In this document: one piece after another, positions 31,472 to 45,000 of the stretch
How positions within the stretch are numbered: position 1 is the first letter of the stretch
Layout: every line of letters starts with the position of its first letter
Source of the DNA: Lytechinus variegatus
Lineage: Eukaryota; Echinodermata; Echinoidea; Temnopleuroida; Toxopneustidae
Length of the DNA stretch: 64,000 nucleotides
Assembly: GCF_018143015.1 (NCBI RefSeq)
Contig: NC_054748.1
Location: 15,428,967 to 15,492,966, forward strand
Direction: 5' to 3'
The notes under the pieces: model-generated
Told to the model about the DNA's origin: nothing
The model's input: the letters and a program-made list of their open reading frames with translations, nothing else
The model's database searches: none
Made by a program: the position numbers and the translations under genes

Positions 31472-32813
31472 ATATTAATTATTGCAACTTAAAACTCAAC
31501 TCTACACCAGGGAAACTCAATATGAAAAATAAAATGTACAAAAAATAGGCCTAAAAATAATAAATTTAAAGTGAAAAATTAAGCCCCCCCCCCAAAAAAA
31601 AACAACATTTTTTTATTGAGGGCTACCCTCAGCCCGGCATGCCCACACAGCTACATCCTGAATATTTTTCGCATTTAGGGGGCAGGAGTGAAATCGCCCC
31701 GAGCCCCCACCCACGTAAAAGTATTTTTTGTTCGACTCAAACATCCACACCACAGTCACATTCAAAGTCAAAGAAATTAAAGCATATTGATTATTGCAAC
31801 TTAAAACTCAACTCTACACCACGGAAATTCAATATTAAAAATAAAATGGGAAAAAAAGGCCTAAAAATGATCAATTTAAAGTGAAAAATTAAGCCCCCCC
31901 CCTTTAAAAAAAAAAAAAATTATTGATGGCTAGCCTCAGCCCGGCATGCCCACACAGCTACACCCCGAATATATTTTTTTTCGCATTTCGGGGGCAAGAG
32001 TGAAATCGCCCCGAGCCCCCACCCACGTAAAAATATTTTTGAGCAACTCAAACATCCACACCATAGTCACACTCAGTCAAAGAAATTGAAGCATAATTAT
32101 ATCATTACAATCTTAGAGCTCGAAACCAGGGAAAATCAATATAGAAAAAATTGAAAAATATATATTTACAAAAAAAAGGCAGAGCCTATACGACACTGCC
32201 AAGCTTCAAACTCGAGTTCACTCTCTCTCACTCAGTCAAGCTCAGCTCTTTGCTGTGCACGCCCACTTCCATTGTGGATTCGGTCTGAATCCCACCTCGC
32301 CAGATTAGGCGGCCGAGCTACGGAGAATTACGATGAAGAGCAGCGGACCGTTCATCGGTTGTTCGCTTCTTGCGACCAGAGAGAAAAAGATGAAAAACTT
32401 GATCAAAATCGTGCAAATACACCAAATTTTATCCTTGTGATGAGAAAATGGAGGTAATGGAATACAACAAAGTCCATCTTCTGCGATAAAAGTGGTACTT
32501 TGAGGAGAAATGATCACAAAATCAAGTCAGTTATTGAGCGGGGCCGAGCCGAGCACCGACACAGTTAATACACGCGCGCCTATGGGAATCGCGAGCTGTC
32601 GAAAAACGCCTAAAATTACACTTTTTTTTTATTTCAGCGAAAAAAAAGTAATAGAAAGTGAAGAACATTACCATCAGACCATATCTCTAAAAAATCTTTA
32701 CAAGAAATTTCGAAATGACGGAAAAATAGACGCAAACTTGTGGAAAAAAAATCTCGTACTGGGTGGGACAACTCGGCCCGCGGTCCGAGATGTCCCGTGG
32801 TCCGAGTTGTCCC
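31472..32813. repeat. Inner arm, right, of the bipartite inverted repeat
   Basis: Reverse complement of 28807-30137. It ends 208 bp before the SNRNP70 start codon and so contains the likely SNRNP70 promoter side. Two 300-bp units (31490-32130) precede the part with TTCATCGGTTGTTCGC and CGCGCGCCTATGGGAATCG. Confidence 0.9.
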
Positions 32814-33021
32814 GTCCCCAAAAAAAGCCATCACGCGACGTTGGTGAGGAAGCTTCGAAGATCTTCTCACGAATTTCAAAGCCAAAGAACGATATTTTTA
32901 CAGAATTTTGAACACCAAAAGCCAGGAGAAACATAGGAAAATTTAAGGCTTAGTATAAAGATGCTCGGGATGAGGAGTTTGTGAGGCGTTTTTTCGTTAT
33001 TTGAACCATAGAAAGCCAAAC

Positions 33022-36000
33022 ATGACGCAGTATCTGCCCCCAAATTTGTTGGCACTTTTCGCTCCACGCGAGCCCATTCGTTATCTTCCTCCACTGGACA
33101 AACTCCCAGAAGAGAAAAGAACTGACGGTTACAGCGGAATTTCAAGCTATGTTCAACTCTTTGAGGTAAAGTATGCTCCAAAAGAAGAAAAGGCCCGAGA
33201 GAGAAAGAAAAAAGAGAGAAGGGAATATAGATTGAATGAAATTAGGCTAGGCATGCTAGACAGCCATGACAGCTGGCAAAAAATGTTAGAAAACTCCTCG
33301 AAACAGACGGCGTTTCGAGGAGTTTTCTGACATTTTTTTTTAAATTTCTCCTCGTACACAGACGGCTCGCTATCGTGCAGCCTCCATTAGGGGACTTGCA
33401 ATGCAAAATCCCCCCGTCGGGGCTTTTCAATTTTTGTCTTTAATGAATAAAAATTTTGAAAACTAACGTGACCAAAATGCAAATTTATATTCCCTCTTGG
33501 CATTAATTGCCCCAAAACTGAGAAAAATGAAGTTAAAAGGAACAAAAACAGTGACACCTCGGCTGTTGCGCAAATTCACTTCCCCGTTTTATCCGATCTT
33601 AAGTACATAAACATATGGCCATTGAGTCCCCTGACAGATCGCCTAGAACTTCGGTCTCTGTATTTGGTGAGTGAAGCCAACGAAGTTCAAACCAACAAAA
33701 CAGAGACCGAAGCTTTTGGTCTAGGCATGCCAGGCTAATCAGTTTTGAAAAGGAGTCAGATTCAGACTCAGAGACAAGGAAGGAAAGAAAGAAAGAAAAC
33801 AGCAAACACGGAAAGTCAGAAACATGGTGAAGTTGTGAAAAATTGTTTAGATGAAGGAAGTGGGGGAAATTAAGGTCACTGTCACTGAATTTTCGAATCT
33901 AATTTCTAGCATGCTACATCACTGTAGACTAAATTTCCATGACCTGCAGCCGCAGCGGTAAGTGAAAAATGTCCCCATAATAAGGCATAAACAAGGTCAA
34001 TCTCAATTTATCAAGATATGGACTGGTTGATTTGTCTTCTTGTTGGTAAACTTATACACTTTTTTTAGTTTAATGTTGGGTTCCTCGGAGAAGACTGGTA
34101 AAAATATGATGAAAGATGCCAGAACAGAAGACTCGGGTTGGAACAGAATAGAGAAGGAAAAAAAAGTAAGGAAGAGGAATATAACTAGGAAAGTATAAAA
34201 AAAATTGGAATTTGAAAGCAAGGACTCTGCTCGGAGGAAAAGGTACAGTAGTACAGCTATCAAACTAACTTTTTCAAAATTTGTTGGATTGTTCACGTAC
34301 TTTGATATAGCCAACCGGATGCGCATGGCTGAGCTGAGTGATGTTGGAGACTCCAATCCAATTCAATCAAATAGACAAGATGTACATGCAGAGATGGCCT
34401 CTGCCATATTTTGAGACTTGCTTTGTGCCAAACTTGTCTACGGCTAAGTAATGGACACAACAAATAGGCAGTCACTCCCTACCAAAAGTTTGTCTTGCTA
34501 AAGTCAAAGGCTCATTTGTTTGTTTGTTTTCTGACAATGACCCTCCAGAGAGTACAGAAAAAAATGCAAAATTTTTGTTTAATTTCTGATTTATTGTACT
34601 CTACCTGTTATTTTAATTTTTTTTTACATACCAGGATCCTGCAGACACCCCTCCTCCAGCTCGGGGAGAAACAAGAGAAGAGAAGCGTCTTCGGAAGATT
34701 AAGGAGAAAGAGGAGTCGTGCAAACAAAAGATGGAAAGCGAAGTCGCAGAATGTAATTAAACAGTTCAATTTTTAGATCCTGCGTCAGCAGTTTACTCTT
34801 TCCTTTCTCATTAAGATGCAATGTATATAATGTATTTGGGTGATTCCAAGCACCACCAAGTATTAGAAAAGACATGTAAAAGTGTAATGCCACTGGCTGC
34901 GGAATCACCCATTTCTATGTATTATACCTGGTTTTTTCGCACGTCATATCAGTCCATGTTGTGATGTGTAGTAAACACCAGGAAAAGAAAACTCAGTTCA
35001 TTGAGCTATTAGAATTCCTTCGAAGCTGCATCCTCGTGGGAATCTGCTCTATGAACTACACAAATACTGGACCAGCTAATATTTGCATTCAGAATCTTCC
35101 ACTTAATGATGAGGGTCCCAATATTTTTGTGTGTTGTTGAATTTATGGCTGTTCGGCGAATTCGCAAAAAGTATTTTTATTAGAGAGTCATAGATTTTCT
35201 CTTGCAAATAGATGAAACCTGATGATGAGGAAATTCCACTAAAAAACAGTAAGGTCAGGAATCTTCAATATAGTGTCATGTCACACTAGTGACTAGAACA
35301 AATAAATGTGTAGTGTCACTACATGTACTTTCATTGAAATAAATCGGAAAATCACAGGTCTGCAATATGAAATTTTCAAGCAATTAACTTTAACAAGTTG
35401 ATATCTTGTATAAATGTCACAATGGAATGGTTGTAGGTTATATGACAATAAACAAAGGTTTTGAATTTTTTTCTCAATACAGGGGATGCCCACAGCAATC
35501 CAAGTGCAACGTCAAATGCCTTCAAGACACTCTTTGTAGCCCGTATTGTAAGTAGTGTTCATAATTACTGGTAATTTCTACTCTTTAATTTAACTCGGTT
35601 GCAAGATGCTTTTAATGAATACCGTCTGCTACAAATGCCCAAAGTTTCTAATTTATGTTATGACCAAAGTCCTCTTTATCTTTTTGTGTATTGGTCATGT
35701 GCCATAAGTTTGCATACTTTTTGTGTTGCATATTATATTGATTTGGGCAGTGCATCGACTTACATGTATGTACATCATTTGACCACACATTAATTCCTTA
35801 ATTGTCAATAGCATTCGCTACAGCAAAGCCTAGCTACACGCTCTGCATACATGTACCACTGCAGACTGACCACAGATATTTTTTTTTTCAATCTTTTACC
35901 TCCAATTACTATGCCACTATTTCACGTCTGTTTCATTTACAATTTCCTTTAAATACAATACCCAATGAAGTTCATACATTGCAAATAATTTTTCCCTTGT

Positions 36001-39000
36001 CTTTTTACTCCTTTTCATGCAGAACTACGATACCACAGAGTCTAAGCTGAGGAGAGAGTTTGAATCGTATGGTCCAATCAAAATGGTTAGTGATTTTTTC
36101 AAATGATAACTTTTATTTTTGTGTCAAACAACATCAGAATGCTAAGTAAGATGTCGAAAGTACAGTCCATACAAACATTAAATACATAGAAGTAGTGATG
36201 GAGTCTGAGGAAATGAGAGAAAAAAAAAAGTTTAGTCAAATATGGTATATGATGCACCACGCCGTACACCGGGGTACCGTAGTACCCCGGGGTACGGCAT
36301 TGTGCAGCGCCATCTCGTGTTGTAATTTAGTGTACAGTTACATTGTTGTCATGGTGATCACGGTCGTGGTACGATCAGTGCGACAATCATGACAATGAAT
36401 GGGGACAATGATCACAACGCCTATTTCCTTTCTTTGATACAATCTAATGCCAATAATAGTAAACAAATTATACAGGTATCATTATTGAACAGTGAAGATT
36501 AGAACAGAACATGAAAATTAGAATAAAGTTATCATTTTCATGCATTAATTGTTACATAAGATCACTAAAAAGAAAAAAAAAATCTGTACAAAACATTAAA
36601 ATATACTTGTACACATTTTTTGGTAACCCAGGGTACAGCGCAAAAAATAAAATAAATAATACAACAAAATGGCGGATTATTATTTGGTACCCCAGGGTAC
36701 CAAATACTGCATCATATCATGAACTCATATTTCTTAAGTCCAAGAATATCAGGGAATGGTAGTTGTGGTTGCTTTCAAACTTGGTTTTAGTATAAGCACC
36801 ATGAAACAGGCTGCCTACCATAGCGCGAACATTGAATGTATTTATTTTTTTTTTTTACAATGTACCAAAGGAGTTTTAGATGAATTAATGGTGGCCCAGT
36901 CCACTGACGTGTATATAAGCATGCAAAGGTGATGACTCTCCTCTACGTGGGGCCTCCATTTAACATCCTGTCCAAGGGACGGAGTGTGTTCCACTGTAAA
37001 ATAGCCTGCATCTATTGAAAAGGGGAGAGACGTCTACACACATCGCAGGCTTCAGTCATCCGCCCTTGGTGGACTCGAGTCGATGACCTTTGGTTCGACA
37101 GGCAGACACTTTCCAGACTGAGCTTACTTCGCTCTTTCCCCATCAGTTATATCGCGAGAAGATACTTACGGCTGTGGGTCACAGTGATTCACCTCGCTTT
37201 TTGCCTCCTGGGCAAGGTGACGCCTAACAAATAATAATCATAATAATGAAATTGTACTCACTAAACATGGAATTGCCAGTCTACGATCATTGTTTCTATT
37301 TGCACATTCTTTCTCCTGTCAACAGATTAGCATTGCCCATGACATCAACACCGGCAAACCGAAGGGATATGCTTTCATAGAGTACGCACATGAAAGAGAC
37401 ATGCATTGTAAGTATACAATAACTAATCAAACATTTTTGGTTTGCATGAGGGATTGAACCATTTCCCCGCTGTATACTTCATTCTCTATTCTTTTTTACT
37501 TGATAAACAATTGTACAGATCTGACAAAAAGTTTAGGAATAAGAGCAAGAGCCCCATAGCATAAAGCCTGGTGACTGATTGTGGGGTTTATTTCTTTGAT
37601 CGATTGCATTGAGTATTGTGTATGATCGATCATAAAAACCAACCCCACGATCAATCGCAAAGCTTTTTGATATGGGCCCAGGTTTAGGAATCGAATCAGA
37701 GTACGGGTAGTGTGTCTGTCATTATTTAATGCCCGTCAAAGAGTACTTGTGGAACAGCAAAAATCTGCAAATTAAACCAAACTTCATTTCTCCCTGTCAG
37801 TTTTTCTAAAGAGTATTTTTAGTAAAAATAAAAGAAAAATCCATTCTACAATTAGGGGCTCACTTGAATATTTTTGCACTAGTCTCCTTTATTTATTTTT
37901 TTCCAATTTTGATTTGTTAAAAAAAATTAAAAATCAAAGTGCAGAAGGTTGTACTGTAGAACGGAGTGTAATTAAAATCTAGTAAATGGTCTGAATTATA
38001 TCTTTTACTTGTTCTGTATCGAGATTTGAATATGAATATATTGGTAAGTGTGTGATGTACACAAGTGTGTTCTTTTATTCATTCTTGTAATACGAGTCCT
38101 GCGATTGGTTCATCCATGGTTGGTAAGATGTTCAAGTGGTGAGATTGTAAAATAACAAAAGAGTGTATGGTGAGTATTGTATCTTCAAACGTGTGATATG
38201 AATTGAAAATTATGGAACAAAAGAGTATTTAAGGATCATGAGGCCATATGTCTTATTAGTAAATAAAAAAAAAACAGGAAAAAAATAACACAATTGTTTA
38301 TGGTAGAGTGATTCAATGACATTTGCTTTTGCATCAGTTGCTCTTGTGGAAGTCTGGGGTTAGGGCACCTTTTTTCTCTTCGGTGTGTTGGATCAGTTGG
38401 TAGACTGTCCGTCTCACAACTGGGAGGCCGGGAGTTCCAACCCGGCCGTGTCCGACCAAATGACGTTAAAAGATGGGAGCTGCTGGCTTGCAGTACAAAG
38501 GATAGAGCTACGTCGATCTGGCGCTGCACGCGGCTGCCGGGCCCATGATTAATTGGGTAAAATAAATTTTTGAAGGATCTCCGTTTCAAACGATAAAACA
38601 TGGATTTTAAAATCATTTTCAATTAATAGTATTCGGGATGAAGTTGCCTTAATACCTTCATGGGTTAATTCAAGTGTAAAAGTAAACCCGTCACTAACCC
38701 AATCTCCTACATTATTTGAAATCAGTTTCGTATCACACCCATGTGTCTACAGAACCGGAAAAAGGAGCAATTGTCGCGGGAGCAAATGTTTGGTCGCTGG
38801 TACACATATTCATTGCCGAAGATTTTCTCATTGTTTAAAGTATTTTTTAAGGTTTTTTTTTTCATTATTAGTCTCCTTTTTTGTGAGGTTTTCAACAGTT
38901 ACTTTCTTCGCACGTGTCTGTTTTTAATATAAATACAGTCTATTTTTAATGACCAATTATTTAACAGTGTTATCTGCCCCAAAGTGCATACGATCGGATA

Positions 39001-42000
39001 ATTTTAATGCTTTATATCATCTATAAATTATATTTAGAAAAATTGTGTTATTTACATTATGATGCCTGTGGTAGAATATAATGTATAGTTCCGACTAGCT
39101 CTCTCAAACCTTTCTCTTTTTGTCACTCCCAACACAGCCACGCAATTTGAACGTGTGCGCTGCTTGCTCATTGGCTAACGCTCAGCCATGCTGCATTATG
39201 ATTGGCTAAAGATACATGACAACCGTTAGGTTTGTATGTTTTGGTAAGAAGATTGTTGTTCCCTCAGGAGTGCGAGAGTGTGACCAATCGATCCAATCAA
39301 GTCGTTGAGATAAAACCGCAGCACAAAATAACAGAATCAGATTTTTGCTTGCCATTCACCAAATATTCAATCAAACTTTCATTATCAAAGTTACAGTCCC
39401 TCTTTGGATCTCTTTTTTCCCCCAAAATTAAACCCCCAAACAGTAAATTGATTTTATTATTTCCTTAAGGAAACAGTTTGTTAATAGTGAAAACAGCCAA
39501 ATCATTTTTTATCGCGTATGCTTTCGTTCTCTGTTAACACCAACACAGAATTTTAAAGTCAGAATTGACTTTTGTAACTTAAACTTTTCATTTGGCCAGT
39601 GCAAATTTTAATATTAAGTGGGCCTAAGAAGAAATTAACTTTTAATATCATCCATTCAGTTATGTGACCCTTTTCCCTTCAGCCCTGTATAATTTGTCTT
39701 ATTCTGGGAAGGCGTGAGAATTTCAGTGTCAACAAACACTTGTACCATCGCAGTTTGTGAGAGGTCTGTTCGTAGTGTTCAGTTTATTACTAGGTTTGTT
39801 ACGAGGTGTGCGGAGAGATGAAAGTCACAGATTCTTGCAAGCAGTTTCGTCCTTTAGGGGTCATTTATGAATGGTATTAGTTGGGGGTTTTCACTGACTA
39901 AAACGATAATTAAGAATTGATGTCATGAAGTTCAATGTACAGATCTGCAATCCATTCACAAAAATTGGAGAGGATGAATATCTTAGAAGTAAAAAAAAAA
40001 TGTATCACCTTTTATTGGTAGTTTAGTTTTAATAATTCATTTGGGTAAGACAGTCAACCAGATTTTATTAATTTAAAAAAGCAATTTCCAATCCAAACGT
40101 AGGTGTGTTGGAAGTTTGAATGTATGTTCATATAATAGAGTTACTTGTATATAGAAAATGAGGAGTATGAAAGTTTGTTGAATGAATAGAGGTGATAGAT
40201 GGAGTATTAATATAAATGTTCAAATTATTAAAGTTCAAGTTGAGAATGATTGAATGATGTTAGGGTGATGTATGTTCAAAGGTCTTGTAATGATCTTGGT
40301 TGCTGCTACGCCAGAGTGTTTGACAGTCATAAAAATTGTTGCATGGGTGCAACTCCTAAATCAGTACATGGATTTATAAAAGACATCTTGTTTTTTCGAA
40401 TAGATTTGTTCATTTGATGTACTTGATGCTGAAAAGCCTTCTTGCACTGATGCAACAAAATTAATTGTGTGTGGACAGAAAGAGTGAGAAAGTTAAGAGT
40501 GAAGTACAGGTCAAAGGTGAGACAGTGTAAAGGTCATAGAAATGACCAGGTTATTATGGAGACATAGAGTAAAGGGCATGGAGATGACCTGATTGTTGGA
40601 GTGTAAAGGTCATGGAAATGACCTGGTTGTTGGAGACATAGTTTAAAGGTCATGGAGATTACCTGGTTGACAGATAAAGGTCATGGAGATGACCTGGTGT
40701 TATGGAGATACATACAGTGTAGATGTCATGGAGATGACTTGGTTGTTATGGAGACAGTGCAAAGGTCATGGAGATGACCTCTAAGTTGTAAAATCAGAAA
40801 TCACACAATGTACATGTAGGATATTTTGAATCTAAGAATTATTCTTCAAGTGCCATTCTCCAGTACGTGGATGTCATCTATTCAATATAAGTATCAGTGT
40901 CATTCAATTTTAAAGGTATCCTTGTATATACATGTACAATGTCAAATCTAGGAGTTGTTTTTAGAGGGAGAATGAAATGCATGATTGTAATTATAGTAAA
41001 CTATGTGTTTTGAGTCACATGAAACTCAGTTTAAATAAATACCTAAAAAAAAAAACATGAAAAATAAAGGGGGGTTATTGTGAAATTCCATGTTTCGACT
41101 TTTTTGCAAAAAAATATATTCAGGATGTTTTGTTAAGATTTTCCTGTGAAATATGTTTTTTTATCTTCCTCTCTAATTTGTTTATTTAATAATTCAAATG
41201 CTATTAAATCAAGTACTTAAAAATTAATTGTAATGCAATGGTCTGCACAGGGACTATACATGTACTTCAAACCCAATCTTGTGGAGTAATAGGGGTTCGG
41301 GAATATTTCTCTTTTCCTCGGTTTTCTTCCTTCTCTTCAATATTTTTTCCCAGTTGGTTAAATATACCAAATTGCCTTTTTTTTCTCTTTTTTTAAGTTT
41401 TATTTGAAATATATATGAGAAATATTTATGCAAATGATTTCCTTTATCATTTCCTTCATGTATAAATGAGAATAAGATTTTGTGATTTACGTGTAACTCT
41501 AATTCTGTATATGACGGCTATTTCGTGACCCAATTAATCTTGATTTCAGCTTTAATTACGAATGTTTTCGGGGAGGGGGCAAACAGAATTTCAAATCTTG
41601 CAAGTTCAATGTACATGATTAAAAGTCGAAGACAAAATTTAAAACTTAAAAGAAACAGTGACATTAGCTTCTGAGGGATTTCCACAATTTTAATAGGTTA
41701 ATGTATACTGAAAGGTAGTTGAGTTATTTTGTTACGTGCAAAAAGTAAGTAATGCACATTTTCTGTAAAAGTACACAATTGAGTGCATTGGTAAGTGCTT
41801 TGACAATAAATGCACTGTCAAGTGGGTTCCTGTCTGAATGACCTCAATACACCTACATACACAGCCATCTCACACTGCTAAATATCAGATAAGTATAAAA
41901 AAGCAAAGAGATTGGTAAGTGGTCCATTCACACTTAACAAAGTTTTGGTTTATACGCAATGCACTATTTGTGATATTTTAGATATTTTCAGAAAATAGCA

Positions 42001-45000
42001 TTTAATACAAAGCAAATTAAAATTTTATTTGAATGAAGGGTATGGTTAAAGAAAAAAAAGGAATGTTTTCAACTTTTTTGCACAAAAGGGGGCTTCTCTT
42101 TTTTATAATATAGTATTAGATTTTAGGAAGAGTAGGGCCTATATTGATTTACACTTTTGACAGGTCTATACTGTGATATGTATTTCACATTGGCTACTGC
42201 CCTATTGTACTTCCTTATTGATAAATGAAACTGAATTATATTCATTTTTTTTTATTAATAATACTCTCAAAATACAAAGAACAATAACTAAGACATAAAT
42301 GTAAATTGGGTGGGCAATGTACTTGCTATAGAGCTGCAATACTCATTCAACTCTTTGATTTTCTTTTGGGTTTAAAAATTAATATTCTTCCCTTTCCAAT
42401 TTAGAAGTCATTATCTGAAAGCAGATTATCTCCCTTACAAAAGCTTTTAAAATGATAAATTTTGCAAGTTACATGTACTGTATGTGATATGTCCTTATTA
42501 AATCTAACATAGGCTTCTTTGCAAGTGTATTTTGTTCAAACTGGGTGACCTATGAATTTCATTGATTGTTTGGAATGTAACATTTCACTAACATGAAATT
42601 CACATGTGATAGACGTTTGAAAAAAAAAAATATGTATGAACATACTGGGTGGTATATGTTTTTTAATATAAACTGATTATTTTTCTGCTAGAACTTTGAA
42701 GCCTCCTTTTGGTGCTCTTACCCACAAACCCTCAAAATTTATTATTCAATTCATTGAATTAATGATTCATTTCCTTTATTTCAGACGGGTAAGTATCTCA
42801 ATTCAGCTGTTTTTGTCGGCTAGAAATTATTAATGATTTGTATTGTCTCTGACAGCGGCCTACAAGTACGCAGACGGTAAGAAGATCGACAATCGCCGGG
42901 TTCTGGTTGATGTAGAGAGAGCGAGAACAGTCAAGGGATGGGTACCAAGAAGACTAGGTAAGCTAATGACAGATATTAAAGCGACCTGACATTGACAAAT
43001 CATGGGGAAATCAAGGCTAATCTCAGAACAGAGAAGGGATTCAAGTCTTTCACTTGGCTGCATGCCTGGGGGTGTTCTGTAATAGACGCCTGCATGTCTG
43101 GGAGGTCTAATACAGGAGAGCAACAGTTAGAAGACTAACCAACCAGAAGTAATTTGCGTGTTTTCACTTTGAAACGTAACCTCACAGAGGTTATTAGTTT
43201 GGTTTAGCAATCAAGAGACCTGCTAAGAGTCTAGAATTGGGATTGTTGGAAACTAGAACTGCGACGACTCGAAGTAATAACCATCGCAAGTTCGGTCAAA
43301 TTCATGCTGTCCGAATTTTTATTGCATTAGTCCGACGGATGGATTATATCATGCAAGTCATTTGGTCTTATGCAAATTTTGTATTGATTCAATTTCCCCA
43401 TGATTCGTCGGTTGCAGGGTGCTTTAAAAATGAAGAAAAGTGCATGTAGTTGCAGTGATCTATGATTTCATGGGAAAGACAAAGTACTTATATTTGAGAT
43501 AAGCTTGAAAAAGAATCACACTGAAAGGTCACCAATGTAGATGTTTATGTCGGAGAAGGAATATGACAAATTTCATATTTTGCGAATCATGAAGCGCTTT
43601 TAATTGGAATCATCTTATCATTCGACCCCCTAAAATCTTCCCAGACATGTTTTGTCGAGCTCATCTCAAAGTTTGCCAGATTTCATGCTCTGATATTAGG
43701 CTTTTTTTGGCTTTAAACTTGTATAGCATATGAGGAATATTTTCCAGGCCCAATGAAAAAACATACTAAAATCGCACAACACTTACAGAGCTGCCAACTG
43801 TTCTGATTTTATCAGGATTGTCCTGATTTCCAACTTTCAAAATGACCAAAAAATCAGGACGTCTCTATTTCTGAAATTTCATGTGAGATAGAAAAATGTA
43901 TGAGAAATTGCCATAGACCCATTCATGCCCCAGTCCTGAAAAATCTCAAATAGCCCAGTCCTTAAAGGGTTGAAGTTGCTAAACTCAAGGAGCTTTAGGG
44001 GGCACTGCCTTCGGGACTTCTCATGTGGAGCGTTTTGGCCCAGTGGATAAGTCTTCTGACTTTGAAACGGAGGGTGGTGGGTTCGAATCCCAGCCATGGC
44101 GTAATTTCCTTCAGCAAGAAATTTATCCACATTGTGCTGCACTCAACCTAGGTGAGGTGAATCGGTACCCGGCAGGATCAATTCCTTGAACGCACTGAGC
44201 GCTGAGAGGCAGCTCAAACTAAAACCGGGGTAATAATGAATAAACAATGCGCCTCGGAATAGATTATTTCTAGATAGATGGCACTGTATAAATGCCTACT
44301 ATTATTACTATTATTGATCCCGCATGGGGCTCTGGACCCCGCTGGGGGCTTAGTCGGCCCCTAGCCATTGGTTGTCTGGTCCAGATTGGACCTTGTTGTT
44401 TGGAAGTGCCCTTTCCCAAAGGTAATATAGAGGGCACATGTCTCCCAATCTGTAATCACCAATCCACTCATCCCTCCCCCAACAAGGGAAGATGAGCGGA
44501 TTGGCACTGATTAGAGATTGGGAGACATGTGCCCTCTATGTTAGCTTTGGAAAAGGGAACTGCCAAACAACAAGGTCCAACCTGGACTATTCATTGGTTG
44601 TCCAGAAGAGGCATAACTCCATGTTGTCAGGTATGTACTTAGGTTCTCCTTTTTGATAGCAAGTATGATGTGGATTGTTTCTTCAGGTGGTGGTCTAGGA
44701 GGGACCAGACGAGGAGGACCTGATGTCAACTCGCGTCATTCAGGAAGAGACGATCCATCCGGAAACAGGTGAGATACAAGAAGTTTATTAAAGTCCAAGT
44801 CCGGATTCAAGTCCTACACTCATTCATTGATATTCGCACTAAACATGTTAAATTGTATCAAAGTAAAAGCGCTTCCCCCCCTCATGTCTTGCGCAATATA
44901 CAGTTGAAGCCAAAAGTTTACATACACCCATGGAAATCAGTGAAATTTGTTTGCTTGCCAAACATCTTAAAATATACTATATCTACAGTAATATGAATGT

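Noticed and set aside
33166-33330. Continuation of the SNRNP70 exon 1 frame into [20 protein letters not shown]
   Set aside because: It superficially resembles the charged U1-70K linker, but the donor GAG/GTAAAG at 33165 and exon 34635-34752 give the true [16 protein letters not shown] sequence in phase.
26952-33722. A large coding DNA transposon with long terminal repeats
   Set aside because: No transposase frame lies between the arms, and the interval contains the first exons of two host genes, so a simple mobile element does not explain it.
40529-40780. Copies of the U1 snRNA stem-loop I target of U1-70K
   Set aside because: The hairpins read GGTCATGGAGATGACC and lack the AUGAUCACGAAG-type loop bound by the U1-70K RRM, so self-binding is not supported by sequence.
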